Assembly (NCBI RefSeq): GCF_004342225.1
Contig: NZ_SMAR01000036.1
Location: 1 to 38,760, forward strand
Source of the DNA: Martelella mediterranea
GTDB taxonomy: Bacteria; Pseudomonadota; Alphaproteobacteria; Rhizobiales; Rhizobiaceae
Direction of reading: 5' to 3'
Length of the DNA stretch: 38,760 nucleotides
Under the pieces are notes generated by a model, which ran no database searches, was not told the DNA's origin, and saw nothing but the letters and a program-made list of their open reading frames with translations. Position 1 is the stretch's first letter. Every line of letters begins with the position of its first letter. The position numbers and the translations under genes are program-made. Shown in pieces: positions 16,469-25,385 of the stretch.

Positions 16469-18309
16469 GAACCGTTCTGTCTTTGCTGATTGTTCTGGTC
16501 CTTGCCAGCTGCTCGTCACAAACCGTGCGGGTTGGTTCCAAGGATCTGGTCGAAAACCGGATCGTTGCCGAAATGTTTGCGCTTCTGCTCGAAGAGCAGG
16601 GCGTTAACGTCAAAAGATTGCCCGCGCTCGGGTCAACAGAAATTGCATTTCAGGCACTGAAGGACGACGATATCGACCTTTATCCCGAATATACGGGAAC
16701 CGCTCTTTCGATGATGGGCGAGCCGCGCAGTGGCGATGCAGATCAGGACTACGAGGTTGTTTCCGAAGCGCTGGCCACTAATGGCCTGGTCATGCTGGAC
16801 CGGCTGGGCTTCGAAGCCGGCTATGCTGTTCTGACACGTCCGGCCGTTGCGGCTGAAAACGATCTGTCGACGATCCTTGATCTCACCGGGCCGGATACGC
16901 GCCTGCGTCTTGGTATCACGCAGTCTTTCGCAGAACGTCCGCGTGATGGCCTTGAGCCTTTTCTGGATCGTTTTGGTCTGAGCTTCGGCGACATCACCGT
17001 ATTCTCCGAAGCGAATCGTGAGGGGCTATATGACGCTCTTATCGAGAAGCGGGTTGATGTTATTGTCGGCTTCACGACCGATCCCGAGATTGAGGATTAT
17101 GAACTGGTCGAACTGGACGATACGACGGGCTTTTTCCCGATCTATGAAGCCGCACCGCTGACGTCCGATCTGGCGCTTGAACGTTCACCGGTGATCGAAA
17201 CCGTCATGGCTGAGCTTGCAGGCCGGATCGACAATACGTTGATCGAGGAACTGAATGCGGCAGTGCGGCTGGATGGTCGTCCCGTCAACCGCGTGGCGCG
17301 AAGGGCGCTCTTCGATCTCGGGTTGATTGAAAAACCACCACGTGAGCGCACACCTGTTCTGGGCATTGCCATGCAGCCCGAAACGGTTGGAACCGATGCG
17401 GGTATCAGCACCCTCAGGGCCGTGCGTAAAGCGATGCGTGGGCGTGATGTGAACATCATTCCAGTCAGTGTGCCGCTGGAGGCAATGGCGGGCGGTGATG
17501 CTCGTCTTGCTCTTGCCCCCGCCGTTTCCGGGTTCAGCCGGGTTGATGGCAATATGGTGCGTGATGATCGTGTCGAAGCTGTCGCAGCTGTCGGCTCGAC
17601 CTTCCTGCATGCGATTTCGCTTACGGAGAATCCTGTGGAGCCTGTAAACGCCAGCGTTATTGCCTCAGGTCCGGAAGGTTCCGCAACGTTCAAGATGGCA
17701 ACGGTATTAGCGGCTACGGCCGGTGGAGATGTTACGATCGTGCCCCTGGCTGATGACGAGGCCAGCACTGCCGCCGAAGCCCTGCGCAAGGGAGATGCTC
17801 AGGTTGCACTTCTCTTTGCCGAACCGGGCCGACAGGATTTGGCAGACCTCTTTGCTGGCAGTACCGACATCACGCTCGTGGATGCGGATGCCTGGTGGAG
17901 GAGCCGCGCGCGTCTGGCGCTTCCGGTGATGCGGGAAGCGCAGATCAATGCGGGCACCTATGCCGGTCTTAACCTGCCTGTTTCGACGCTCTCGACACAG
18001 CTCATTCTCTTCGGCCCTGCTGCTCCGGAAGGCTTTGCCCTCGGGCAGCAGGGTCCAAGTTCTTTCTTCGATGAGGTGCGGCCGCTTCAGGGGCGCAATG
18101 TTGAGGCCATCAACAACAATCTCGGCCTGCATGCAGCGGTCGATCCGCATTTAAGACGCGCCGCAGCTCTGACGCCGGATGTGAATATTCGCGACGACAG
18201 GATTAATCCTTATCCTGGTCGTGCTGTTTTAATGATTGTCATTCTTGCGTTTGCAGTATGGGCTTTCTGGCTGTTCCTTCGACCTGAAAAGAAGGGCGAT
18301 TCTCGATAG
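16465..18309 (+). CDS. Lipoprotein fusing two substrate-binding domains, C-terminal membrane anchor
   Basis: A 614-residue protein. A lipoprotein signal with lipobox LASC puts the lipidated Cys at 16. Residues about 20-285 match the OpuAC/OsmF glycine-betaine-binding fold (VRVGSKDLVENRIVAEM, LGSTEIAFQALK, DLYPEYTGTAL). Residues about 300-575 form a second periplasmic-binding-like module that resembles TAXI-type TRAP receptors, weakly, by layout and the GLNLPVSTLSTQLI segment. A single membrane helix (about 588-607) ends the protein, so it may be anchored at both ends in the inner membrane. It overlaps the BCCT gene by four bases; no ABC permease or ATPase gene is nearby. I infer a periplasmic capture or sensing partner for the carrier. 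An orphan binding protein for a distant ABC system is the alternative. Confidence 0.75.
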   Translation: MRTVLSLLIVLVLASCSSQTVRVGSKDLVENRIVAEMFALLLEEQGVNVKRLPALGSTEIAFQALKDDDIDLYPEYTGTALSMMGEPRSGDADQDYEVVSEALATNGLVMLDRLGFEAGYAVLTRPAVAAENDLSTILDLTGPDTRLRLGITQSFAERPRDGLEPFLDRFGLSFGDITVFSEANREGLYDALIEKRVDVIVGFTTDPEIEDYELVELDDTTGFFPIYEAAPLTSDLALERSPVIETVMAELAGRIDNTLIEELNAAVRLDGRPVNRVARRALFDLGLIEKPPRERTPVLGIAMQPETVGTDAGISTLRAVRKAMRGRDVNIIPVSVPLEAMAGGDARLALAPAVSGFSRVDGNMVRDDRVEAVAAVGSTFLHAISLTENPVEPVNASVIASGPEGSATFKMATVLAATAGGDVTIVPLADDEASTAAEALRKGDAQVALLFAEPGRQDLADLFAGSTDITLVDADAWWRSRARLALPVMREAQINAGTYAGLNLPVSTLSTQLILFGPAAPEGFALGQQGPSSFFDEVRPLQGRNVEAINNNLGLHAAVDPHLRRAAALTPDVNIRDDRINPYPGRAVLMIVILAFAVWAFWLFLRPEKKGDSR

Positions 18310-18361
18310 TGCCTGTTGCAATGTCTGACTGCATAGCTGTTCGGCATGAAATTTGATCAGA

Positions 18362-18388
18362 CGGCAACCCCGGTTTTCGGGGTTGCCG
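18362..18388 (+). terminator. Strong hairpin, probable terminator of BCCT operon
   Basis: CGGCAACCCCG and CGGGGTTGCCG form an 11-pair stem with a short GTTTT loop, 53 bp after the lipoprotein gene stop. No T-run follows, so it may stabilise the transcript end rather than terminate alone. Confidence 0.6.
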
Positions 18389-18440
18389 ATTAGTAGTCCG
18401 TCAATAAGGACTTGGTGCGCAATGACCCGGGAGTTTGCTG

Positions 18441-19664
18441 ATGCATCGGTTTTTCACTTTATTGCTTGCAACCACGCTTGTTTCACCGGCTTTATCTGCG
18501 GATATGCGTGAAATTTCCGGCGCTGCGGCCTATCGTGAGCGTATTGCTCTGCCACCGGAGGCCGAACTGATGGTGGAGGTTACTGGTTTTCAGAAAACCG
18601 AACTGGCCACATTACAGCAGTCAACCGACGGAAAGCAGGTCCCGCTACCGTTCAAGGTTTCCATTCCTTCAGATTTAAAAGCTGAGCTGCACGCAGCGAT
18701 ATTGGTGGATGGCTCGATCCGCTGGGTGAGTGAGCCGGTAGCGATTGATGCTGGCACAGAAGCGGTCAATCTGGGGCCTGTCCAGCTTTCAGGCTATGTT
18801 CCATCCGGCTTTCAGACGACATATATCTGCGGCGATCAACGCTTCAGCGTCGGCTTTGATGAAGAGGGGGCGGTCGTCGAAGGCGCTGACTGGATCTTCA
18901 ATCTGCCACAGGCGATTTCCGCTGATGGGGCCAAGTTTGCCAGCGCCGATGGTAAAAATGTTTTCTGGAGCAAGGGTTCTCAAGCAATGCTGACCATTGA
19001 TGGAAGAACCTTGCCCGAGTGTGAGGCTTTGCCACATGAGGCGCGAAAAAGCTGGCAGGCGCAGGGCAATGAACCCGGTTGGCAGGCGCGTATCAGCGAA
19101 GACAGGCTTATGCTCAACCTGAACTATGGCAGCGACAGACTGGATCTGACTTCACCTGAGGTACGCGTCGCAAATGGTTCCTATCATTACGATATTCCTG
19201 ATCTAGGTTTGTCTCTCTCAGTCCAGGACAAGCTATGCGAAGATGATATGACCGGTCGGCCGTTTCCGCAGACCGTAAGCCTCAAGCTGGCCGATGGCAG
19301 TGCGTATCGCGGCTGCGGCGGTGAGACAATGTCGTTGCTGACTGGAAACGCCTGGATGGTCGAGACCATTTCAGGTGATACTGTCGGCTCTGACGACGTT
19401 CCAACCCTTGAGATATCCAGTGAAGGACGCATCTCCGGCTTTGCCGGATGCAATCGTTATATGGGCGCTTTTGCGATTGATGGCGAAGGCAACCTTGAGG
19501 TTGGTCCGCTTGCGGCGACAAATATGGCCTGTATGGGCGATATGATGCAGCTGGAAGATAAGTTTTTGCCTGTGCTTGATTCAGTCGATAGTCTTCGGTT
19601 TAGCGAGGACGGCGCACTCATCCTGCTTTCCGGTGGTGAGCCTGTCATTAAAGCTACACGCTAG
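18441..19664 (+). CDS. Four-domain envelope protein: YbaY-like, MliC-like, COG3650-like, META
   Basis: A 407-residue periplasmic protein with a signal peptide ending at ALSA. Four recognisable modules follow. Residues about 22-117 are YbaY-like (AAYRERIALPPEAELMVEV). About 125-193 are MliC-like, the inhibitor of c-type lysozyme (TTYICGDQRFSVGF, then GKNVFWSKGSQAML). About 200-295 are COG3650-like (WQAQGNEPGWQARI, then NYGSDRL). About 300-405 are META/HslJ-like (SGFAGCNRYMGAF, GPLAATNMACM). Single-domain versions of each are known envelope-stress proteins; the fusion suggests one cell-wall-protecting factor. ATG 18441 has GGGAG at 7 bases. It stands alone on its strand between the BCCT operon and mgtE. 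Function beyond domains is inference. Confidence 0.8.
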   Translation: MHRFFTLLLATTLVSPALSADMREISGAAAYRERIALPPEAELMVEVTGFQKTELATLQQSTDGKQVPLPFKVSIPSDLKAELHAAILVDGSIRWVSEPVAIDAGTEAVNLGPVQLSGYVPSGFQTTYICGDQRFSVGFDEEGAVVEGADWIFNLPQAISADGAKFASADGKNVFWSKGSQAMLTIDGRTLPECEALPHEARKSWQAQGNEPGWQARISEDRLMLNLNYGSDRLDLTSPEVRVANGSYHYDIPDLGLSLSVQDKLCEDDMTGRPFPQTVSLKLADGSAYRGCGGETMSLLTGNAWMVETISGDTVGSDDVPTLEISSEGRISGFAGCNRYMGAFAIDGEGNLEVGPLAATNMACMGDMMQLEDKFLPVLDSVDSLRFSEDGALILLSGGEPVIKATR

Positions 19665-19802
19665 CGCAATATCGAAGCCGAGACGTCCGATGTGATGTTC
19701 GGGGGGGCTTGGACGCATCCTGTGACCACGCTTTAAGTTCAGCATTAGGCACCAGTTTTTTGAAAACGAGTAAGATGCTTTAATTATTCGAGGAATAAGC
19801 TT

Positions 19803-20840
19803 GTGACAGATATTGCCAGTTCAGCCTTTATGAATTCACTTCTTAAGCCTGTTCAGGCGATTACCGAGCAAGATCCCCTCATCATGGGGCCTGAAACGTC
19901 GTGTGCTGAAGCTTTGACGTTATTCTCAAAGCACAAGGGTGGATTTCAAACCAAATGTTGTGTGCTGGCAGAGGACGGGCGGCTTCTGGGGCTTGTCAGC
20001 CTTAAGGATTGCCTGAACAGGTCAAATGCCAGCGACCCTGTTTCAGCAGTGCTGCAGAAGCGCTTTCCGACTGTGGACAGTTTTGCAACGGCCGAAGCAA
20101 CTGCGCTTGAAATGGCAGAAGAGCAACTTGATATCATGCCGGTCATTGGAACCGATGGCCGGCTTGCCGGAGTGGTTCAGGCCAATAAAGCCCACCGGTT
20201 TCTGATCGAGGAGTTGCAGGAAGACGCTGACCGTTTTGTCGGCGTAACGAGAACCAATCAGGATGACTATTTTGAACATACCGTCTGGTCGGATTTCCGG
20301 CGACGGTTTCCCTGGGTGCTGGTTCTGGCAATAGCAGGGCTGGCGGCGGGGTATGTCGTGCATATTTATGAAGATGCGCTGGATGCTCTGGTCATTCTCG
20401 CACTTTATATGCCGATGGTCGCTGATACCGGCGGTAATGTCGGAACGCAGTCTGCCAGTCTTGTTACACGCGTTCTGACGACCGGCGATGTGCGCATGCA
20501 TGAGGGGGTGAGAATTCTCTGGCGTGAGGCAAGAGTTGCGCTGCTGATGGCTGCAATGCTCTTTACATTTGCCTTTCTGAAGGTCCTTCTGATTTCCAAT
20601 GTCGCCGATGTTCCAGACGGAATGACGTTGACAGGCATTGGTCTTGCAATTGCTGTGGCACTGGCTGCTCAGGTCGTATCTGCAACCCTTATCGGGGCAG
20701 TTCTGCCGCTGGCGGCGATTGCGGTCAGGCAGGACCCGGCAGTTGTTTCTGGCCCAGCCTTGACCACGATCGTTGATATGACGGGGCTTCTGCTCTATTT
20801 CGCGATTACCACGTCTATGCTTGGTATTGTGGCGCTCTGA
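19803..20840 (+). CDS. mgtE: Short MgtE-type divalent cation channel with CBS pair
   Basis: A 345-residue protein with a CBS-domain pair (residues about 15-135) and the MgtE membrane domain of five helices (about 160-345). The pore region keeps ADTGGNVGTQSASLVTR and the last-helix stretch VSGPALTTIVDMTGLLLYF, whose Asp is the cation ligand in characterised MgtE. The N-terminal MgtE_N superhelical domain (about 130 residues) that gates the channel with Mg2+ is missing. A GTG start at 19803 has GAGGAA upstream, so the shortening is not a start-choice artefact, unless coding sequence further upstream has been lost. Mg2+ is the expected ion; Co2+, Ni2+ or Mn2+ cannot be excluded. Confidence 0.88.
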   Translation: MTDIASSAFMNSLLKPVQAITEQDPLIMGPETSCAEALTLFSKHKGGFQTKCCVLAEDGRLLGLVSLKDCLNRSNASDPVSAVLQKRFPTVDSFATAEATALEMAEEQLDIMPVIGTDGRLAGVVQANKAHRFLIEELQEDADRFVGVTRTNQDDYFEHTVWSDFRRRFPWVLVLAIAGLAAGYVVHIYEDALDALVILALYMPMVADTGGNVGTQSASLVTRVLTTGDVRMHEGVRILWREARVALLMAAMLFTFAFLKVLLISNVADVPDGMTLTGIGLAIAVALAAQVVSATLIGAVLPLAAIAVRQDPAVVSGPALTTIVDMTGLLLYFAITTSMLGIVAL

Positions 20841-20922
20841 TTTTTCCCGGAATTTGAAAATGTGCAGGCCTCGGCTGGGAGTGCTTGCCGGGGGCGCGAA
20901 ATATTCGGAAAGTGCCTGTTGT

Positions 20923-22611
20923 TCAGGTCATCACGACAATCACGATACCGAGCAGTGTGAGGATCGTGCTGGATGTTGCGTAAGCCACGGAATAGCCGAT
21001 TGCCGGAACCTGGCTTTCGGCCTTATCTGTGATCATGTTTAAAGCGGCAGCAGCTGTTCTTGATCCCGCACAGCAGCCAAACAGGATCGCGTCGTCGAAG
21101 CGAAAGAGATACTTCCCGATGTATATTGAGAGCAGCATCGGCAAAGCAGCAGCAAGGATGCTCCAGAGAACGAAAACAACCCCGAGCTCTTTCAGTCCTG
21201 CCAGAACACTGGGACCCGCGCTCAGTCCCACGACCGCAATGAACATGTTCAGCCCGATGGAATTCATGAACCAGGTTGTGGCGCGCGGGACCCGCCCGAA
21301 TGCCGGACGCACTGAACGCAGCCAACCGAAAAGCAGACCAACCAACAGAACACCGCCCGCCGTGGAGAGTGTGAGAGGTACGGATCCAACCTTGAAAGAG
21401 AAGGCTCCAATCAGGGCACCGATTGCGATTGCTGCACCAATAAATGCGATATCCGCACGGTCGGTCTCCCGATCCAGATATCCGAAGCGATTGGCCACTG
21501 CCGCTACATCAGCCGAACGCCCGACAACCGTTACAACATCGCCGCGATAGAGCTTTGTATCGGGCAGGATGGGGATGGAAACCGACATGGCCCCACGCCG
21601 GATCGCAGTCAAAAACAGCCCGCGGGTTTCCGGAAGTTCAGCTATCTCGGCAAGCGTTTTCATATGGACGTTTTTCGCGGTAATCAGGATGTCTGATCCT
21701 TCGACCTGAACCCCAAGCAGCTCCGCGTCATCGACCTCTGTCAGGCTTTTGCCGACCACCTCAAGCAAGATGCTTCGCGAGCCGGACAGTGCAATAACAT
21801 CACCCGGTTCAAGAACAGTGGACGTGGTTGCTTCGATGATCGCTCCATTCCGGCGGATGCGTGCAAGAAACAGGCGGTGATGATCGAAGAAGTGTTCAGC
21901 CTGGACAACCGTGAGGCCACTTAAAGAGGACTCTTCGTCGATCCGGTAGGCACGGGCGACGTATTGGTGCCAGGCCGTGCCGCGTCCGCTTTTATCCGCT
22001 TCGCCGCCAACGCGGCGAATGTATTCGCGGCACGCGGATGCAAGATCGATTTTCAACAGCTTCGGGCCAAGAATGCCCAGCACAATGACGGCCCCAAACG
22101 TGCCGATAACATAGCTGATCGAAAAGGCAGCAGGCAGAATCTGGTTGGCCCTTGCTTTGTCAGCGACTGAAAGTGCAGATTGTGCAATGGCCGATTGGGA
22201 GAGACCAATGGCCGATGAGGTGGTGGTCGAACCGGCATAAAGACCGGCAGCGATGCCAACGTCATAGCCGGCGATTTTCACGGCCAGGTAGACCGCCCCG
22301 AGACTTAAAGCGCACACGAGCGCTGCAAAAGCGGCCTGTTGCAGGCCGCCGGAGAATATTCCCCGGACGAATTGCGGACCAGCACTATAGCCAACAGCAA
22401 ACAGATACATCACGAAGAATATCGTTTTTATATCGGAGGAAACGGTTATGCCGATCTGACCGATAACGAGTGCGGCTAGCAGTGTGGCCGTTACATCGCC
22501 GAGTGAAATTCCCTTAATCTGAACCTTGCCGAGCGAATAGCCAATCAGAAGGGACATAAATAGTGGGATTTCAACGTTGTCTTTTAAAGTATTCAGAAGC
22601 CAGTCCAGCAT
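20923..22611 (-). CDS. AspT-family (AAE) amino-acid antiporter
   Basis: A 562-residue inner-membrane protein of the aspartate:alanine exchanger family, whose usual length is 540-565. Two half-transporters, each of five or so helices, flank two central TrkA-C/RCK_C domains (about 200-370). Conserved motifs are AGSTTTSSAIGLSQS in the first half and GCCAGSRTAAAALNM in the second. AspT swaps aspartate for alanine and, with a decarboxylase, generates proton motive force; other members take other dicarboxylates or amino acids. It is the last gene of a minus-strand run, 54 bp behind chaA. No aspartate decarboxylase is adjacent, but gadB lies about 10 kb away. Substrate unassigned. Confidence 0.88.
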   Translation of the reverse strand: MLDWLLNTLKDNVEIPLFMSLLIGYSLGKVQIKGISLGDVTATLLAALVIGQIGITVSSDIKTIFFVMYLFAVGYSAGPQFVRGIFSGGLQQAAFAALVCALSLGAVYLAVKIAGYDVGIAAGLYAGSTTTSSAIGLSQSAIAQSALSVADKARANQILPAAFSISYVIGTFGAVIVLGILGPKLLKIDLASACREYIRRVGGEADKSGRGTAWHQYVARAYRIDEESSLSGLTVVQAEHFFDHHRLFLARIRRNGAIIEATTSTVLEPGDVIALSGSRSILLEVVGKSLTEVDDAELLGVQVEGSDILITAKNVHMKTLAEIAELPETRGLFLTAIRRGAMSVSIPILPDTKLYRGDVVTVVGRSADVAAVANRFGYLDRETDRADIAFIGAAIAIGALIGAFSFKVGSVPLTLSTAGGVLLVGLLFGWLRSVRPAFGRVPRATTWFMNSIGLNMFIAVVGLSAGPSVLAGLKELGVVFVLWSILAAALPMLLSIYIGKYLFRFDDAILFGCCAGSRTAAAALNMITDKAESQVPAIGYSVAYATSSTILTLLGIVIVVMT

Positions 22612-22665
22612 TATCGTGCGGGTCCGTTTGTGGATTTCAGGGGGGCGTTTGCGGCCATTGACGCT

Positions 22666-23772
22666 TTAGGGAACAATGGTCAGCAAAACGAAAACAGCGA
22701 AAATGACAAGATGGACAGCGCCTTGCAAAACCGTTGTCCGGCCGGTGCCAAGCGTCAGTGTGCTGACGAACAGCGTCAGAAGCAGCATGACCGTTTGTTC
22801 CGGCTCTAGCCCGAGTGTCAGCTGCTGACCGAGCAGGATCGAGACGAACGCGACAACAGGAATCGACATACCGATACTGGCAAGCGCCGATCCCAGAACG
22901 AGGTTGATGCTCTGCTGAATACGGTTTTTCATCGCCGCCTGAACCGATGAAATTCCTTCTGGTAACAAAACAAGTGCTGCGATCACCACACCAACAAGCG
23001 TTTGCGGCAATCCCAGAGCCGTAATGGCGTGATCCAGCGGATGCGACAAGGTTTCTGCAAGAAGGATCACGGTGAAAAGCGAAATGGGTAGCAATACCGC
23101 GCTGGCAAGGGTTACTTTTCCTGCAGGCTTTTCACGGTCGTTGTCGAAAAAGTCTTCGCCATCACTGTTATCCGCTTCATCGATAAAATGGTTGCGGTGG
23201 CGAACCGTCTGAACAAACAGGAATACACCGTAGAGTGTCAGGCAGCAGACACTTATTACCAGCAATTGCGCCCAGGAATATTGCCGGGCAGCGCCTGAAA
23301 TTGCGTAGTTTGGCAGCACGAATGCGAGCGCTGAGAGTGTTCCCAGAACGGCAAGTGCCGCAGAAGCTGCATCGAGCTTGAATGTCTGTTCGTGATAGAT
23401 ACGACTGCCAAAGATCAGGCACAGACCAATAATTCCGTTCAGAACGATCATCACGGCGGAGAAGACCGTATCGCGCGCGACTTCTTCGCCGCCTTCCATC
23501 CCGGAAAACATGATTGAGATTATCAGGGCGACTTCCAGCAATGTCACACAACCTGCCAGTATGATCGAGCCGAGCGGCTCTCCGACACGTGCACCAAGGA
23601 TTTCTGCGTGCAAAACCGACGCAAAGACCGAGCCACCTAAAAGTAAAACCGCAGGTACAAGAAAGAGGATCGATGTGTCGTGCAGAAAACCGATCAGTTC
23701 GAGCGAAATGAACCCTGCGGCCAGCAATGGCAGGAGCCAGCTCCAGACAGGGATTTTTGTGTGAACGTGCAT
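22666..23772 (-). CDS. chaA: ChaA-type Ca2+(Na+,K+)/H+ antiporter
   Basis: A 368-residue integral membrane protein of the Ca/CA superfamily with about eleven helices. The two signature alpha repeats are GEPLGSIILAGCVTLLEVALI (residues about 61-81) and LLPEGISSVQAAMKNRIQQS (about 267-286), with the essential Glu in each, followed by NLVLGSALASIGMSIP. A central acidic loop (DNSDGEDFFDND, about 199-210) fits regulation by cations. It exports Ca2+, Na+ or K+ against H+, supporting salt and alkaline tolerance. It lies between the efflux-pump gene mdtP-type (62 bp upstream) and aspT-type on the same strand. The start at 23772 has GGAGAG upstream. Confidence 0.9.
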   Translation of the reverse strand: MHVHTKIPVWSWLLPLLAAGFISLELIGFLHDTSILFLVPAVLLLGGSVFASVLHAEILGARVGEPLGSIILAGCVTLLEVALIISIMFSGMEGGEEVARDTVFSAVMIVLNGIIGLCLIFGSRIYHEQTFKLDAASAALAVLGTLSALAFVLPNYAISGAARQYSWAQLLVISVCCLTLYGVFLFVQTVRHRNHFIDEADNSDGEDFFDNDREKPAGKVTLASAVLLPISLFTVILLAETLSHPLDHAITALGLPQTLVGVVIAALVLLPEGISSVQAAMKNRIQQSINLVLGSALASIGMSIPVVAFVSILLGQQLTLGLEPEQTVMLLLTLFVSTLTLGTGRTTVLQGAVHLVIFAVFVLLTIVP

Positions 23773-23834
23773 ACTGACTCTTCTCTCCGGTTCCCTGTCT
23801 TTCCAAAAGCTGTTGGACAGGTATTACGATGACC

Positions 23835-25385
23835 TCAGCGCGAAGCCGGGGGGACAGTTCGCGATGTGGACGTACCAAGCACAAATGCAAGATTGGCAGC
23901 AGCGGTGAAAGCGGCCTCGCGTGCATCGCTTTCTGCCAGTCGCGCATCCAGCAGCCCATTCTGCGCTGTTGCCAGTGCTGATACTGTCCCGACGCCGTTT
24001 TGATATGCCTCCAGAGCAGAATCATAGGTTTTGTACGCCGCCTGTCTGAGTTTGACGGCCGAAGCATTCGCCTGAATTGCTGAGGTCAGTGCATTGGATG
24101 CCACCACAATCTCCCGGGCAGCGACGTCTTTCAGCTGTTCATAGTTTTTCTCGGCAGTCGCGACACGGCTCCGGGCTTCCTTGAGGTTGGCCTCACGCAA
24201 ACCCGAATCGTAGAGCGGGATCGAAGCGCCAAACATGATATTGCCATTGAGACCGTTATTTTCGACCGATGGCAGCCCGCCTGCATTAAACTGGGTTTCG
24301 TAGGTGGAAAGTGTACCAAACACGCCGATCTTGGGCATGAAGTCAGATTTTGCTTTCTTGATTCCCTCGCGGCTGGCCTCAAGCGATGCGTATCCGGCCA
24401 AAACGTCGGGTCTGTTCGCAAGGGCCACTTCGACCATCGTTTTAACGGGCACGTTTGCCGAGGAGGGGATACCGCGATTGCGTGTGTCTTCGATCTTGAT
24501 CTTGGACATCGGCGAGATGCCGACAGCACCCAGAAGTGCCTGATAAGCATCCTGTTCTGCGCCGCGAGACTGAACCACCCGCAATTCCTCCTGAGCGACG
24601 ATCTGTTCAGCCTGCGCCAGATCGACAGATGTTGCCAGTCCGCGGTCTCGCCGTGCCTTAACAGCATCATAGACCGTGCGGCTGTTTGCCAGCGCCTGAC
24701 TTGAAGCGCGGGCATGGGCACGCGCTGCGTTATAGTCATGAAACGCACTTGTGACTGCATAAATAAGGTGCTGATGGACCGCATTGAACTGATAGTTCGA
24801 TGCCAGTGAGAGATTTTTGGCACCCTCTACAACCGCGCTTCTTCCGCCGAAATCGAAAGCGAGCCATTGCAACGCGACAAATGGAACAACGCCTTGAATA
24901 TCCGTGTCGAAATAGGCATTGCCTCCGATCGGTATAGGAAGCTCCGCGCTGTTATTGTTGGTACCACCTATCACATTGGCTGTGATTATCGGCAGGTAAG
25001 TGGCTTCCGCCATTCCCACTGCAAGGGCTGCCTGTCGTGCCTGCTCCCAAGCCGCTCTGGTTTCTGGATTGCTGCGCTGCGCCAGGTCAATCAGTTCCGG
25101 TAACGTGTAGGTTTTGTTCTTGTTGACGACCGGTTCGGAAAGCGCCAGTGCTCCGGCATTTCGGGCGCGGGTCTGAAGGCTTTCTGTGCTGCCATCAGCG
25201 CCAGGCAGCCAGGGCTTATCAGGAGATGAAGGTGCAAGCGTAAGTGAATCTGACGCGCAGCCTGCCAGTCCGAGGGTCAGCATGAGAGAAGACGCCACCA
25301 GCGTGTGCTTCATCGCGTTTGGCAAAACCTGCGAGTAGGGCCTGTTCAGAGGAAGGGCGGGAAGGGGCCGGCATTTGAATATCAT
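23835..25385 (-). CDS. TolC/NodT-type outer-membrane efflux lipoprotein (MdtP-like)
   Basis: A 516-residue outer-membrane factor with two OEP repeats (about 85-285 and 310-500) forming the coiled-coil periplasmic barrel, and a lipobox LAGC. Two starts are possible. ATG 25385 overlaps the upstream FUSC stop (ATGA) and has GGGAG at 7 bases, which I use; it gives a 24-residue extension ahead of a normal lipoprotein signal. ATG 25313 gives a textbook signal (MKHTLVASSLMLTLGLAGC) but a poor ribosome site. With mdtO- and mdtN-type genes it forms a tripartite pump crossing both membranes. Confidence 0.9.
   Translation of the reverse strand: MIFKCRPLPALPLNRPYSQVLPNAMKHTLVASSLMLTLGLAGCASDSLTLAPSSPDKPWLPGADGSTESLQTRARNAGALALSEPVVNKNKTYTLPELIDLAQRSNPETRAAWEQARQAALAVGMAEATYLPIITANVIGGTNNNSAELPIPIGGNAYFDTDIQGVVPFVALQWLAFDFGGRSAVVEGAKNLSLASNYQFNAVHQHLIYAVTSAFHDYNAARAHARASSQALANSRTVYDAVKARRDRGLATSVDLAQAEQIVAQEELRVVQSRGAEQDAYQALLGAVGISPMSKIKIEDTRNRGIPSSANVPVKTMVEVALANRPDVLAGYASLEASREGIKKAKSDFMPKIGVFGTLSTYETQFNAGGLPSVENNGLNGNIMFGASIPLYDSGLREANLKEARSRVATAEKNYEQLKDVAAREIVVASNALTSAIQANASAVKLRQAAYKTYDSALEAYQNGVGTVSALATAQNGLLDARLAESDAREAAFTAAANLAFVLGTSTSRTVPPASR

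Noticed and set aside
20841-20922. Terminator between the convergent mgtE and aspT-type genes.
   Set aside because: No stable stem with a T-run could be found in this 82-bp gap.
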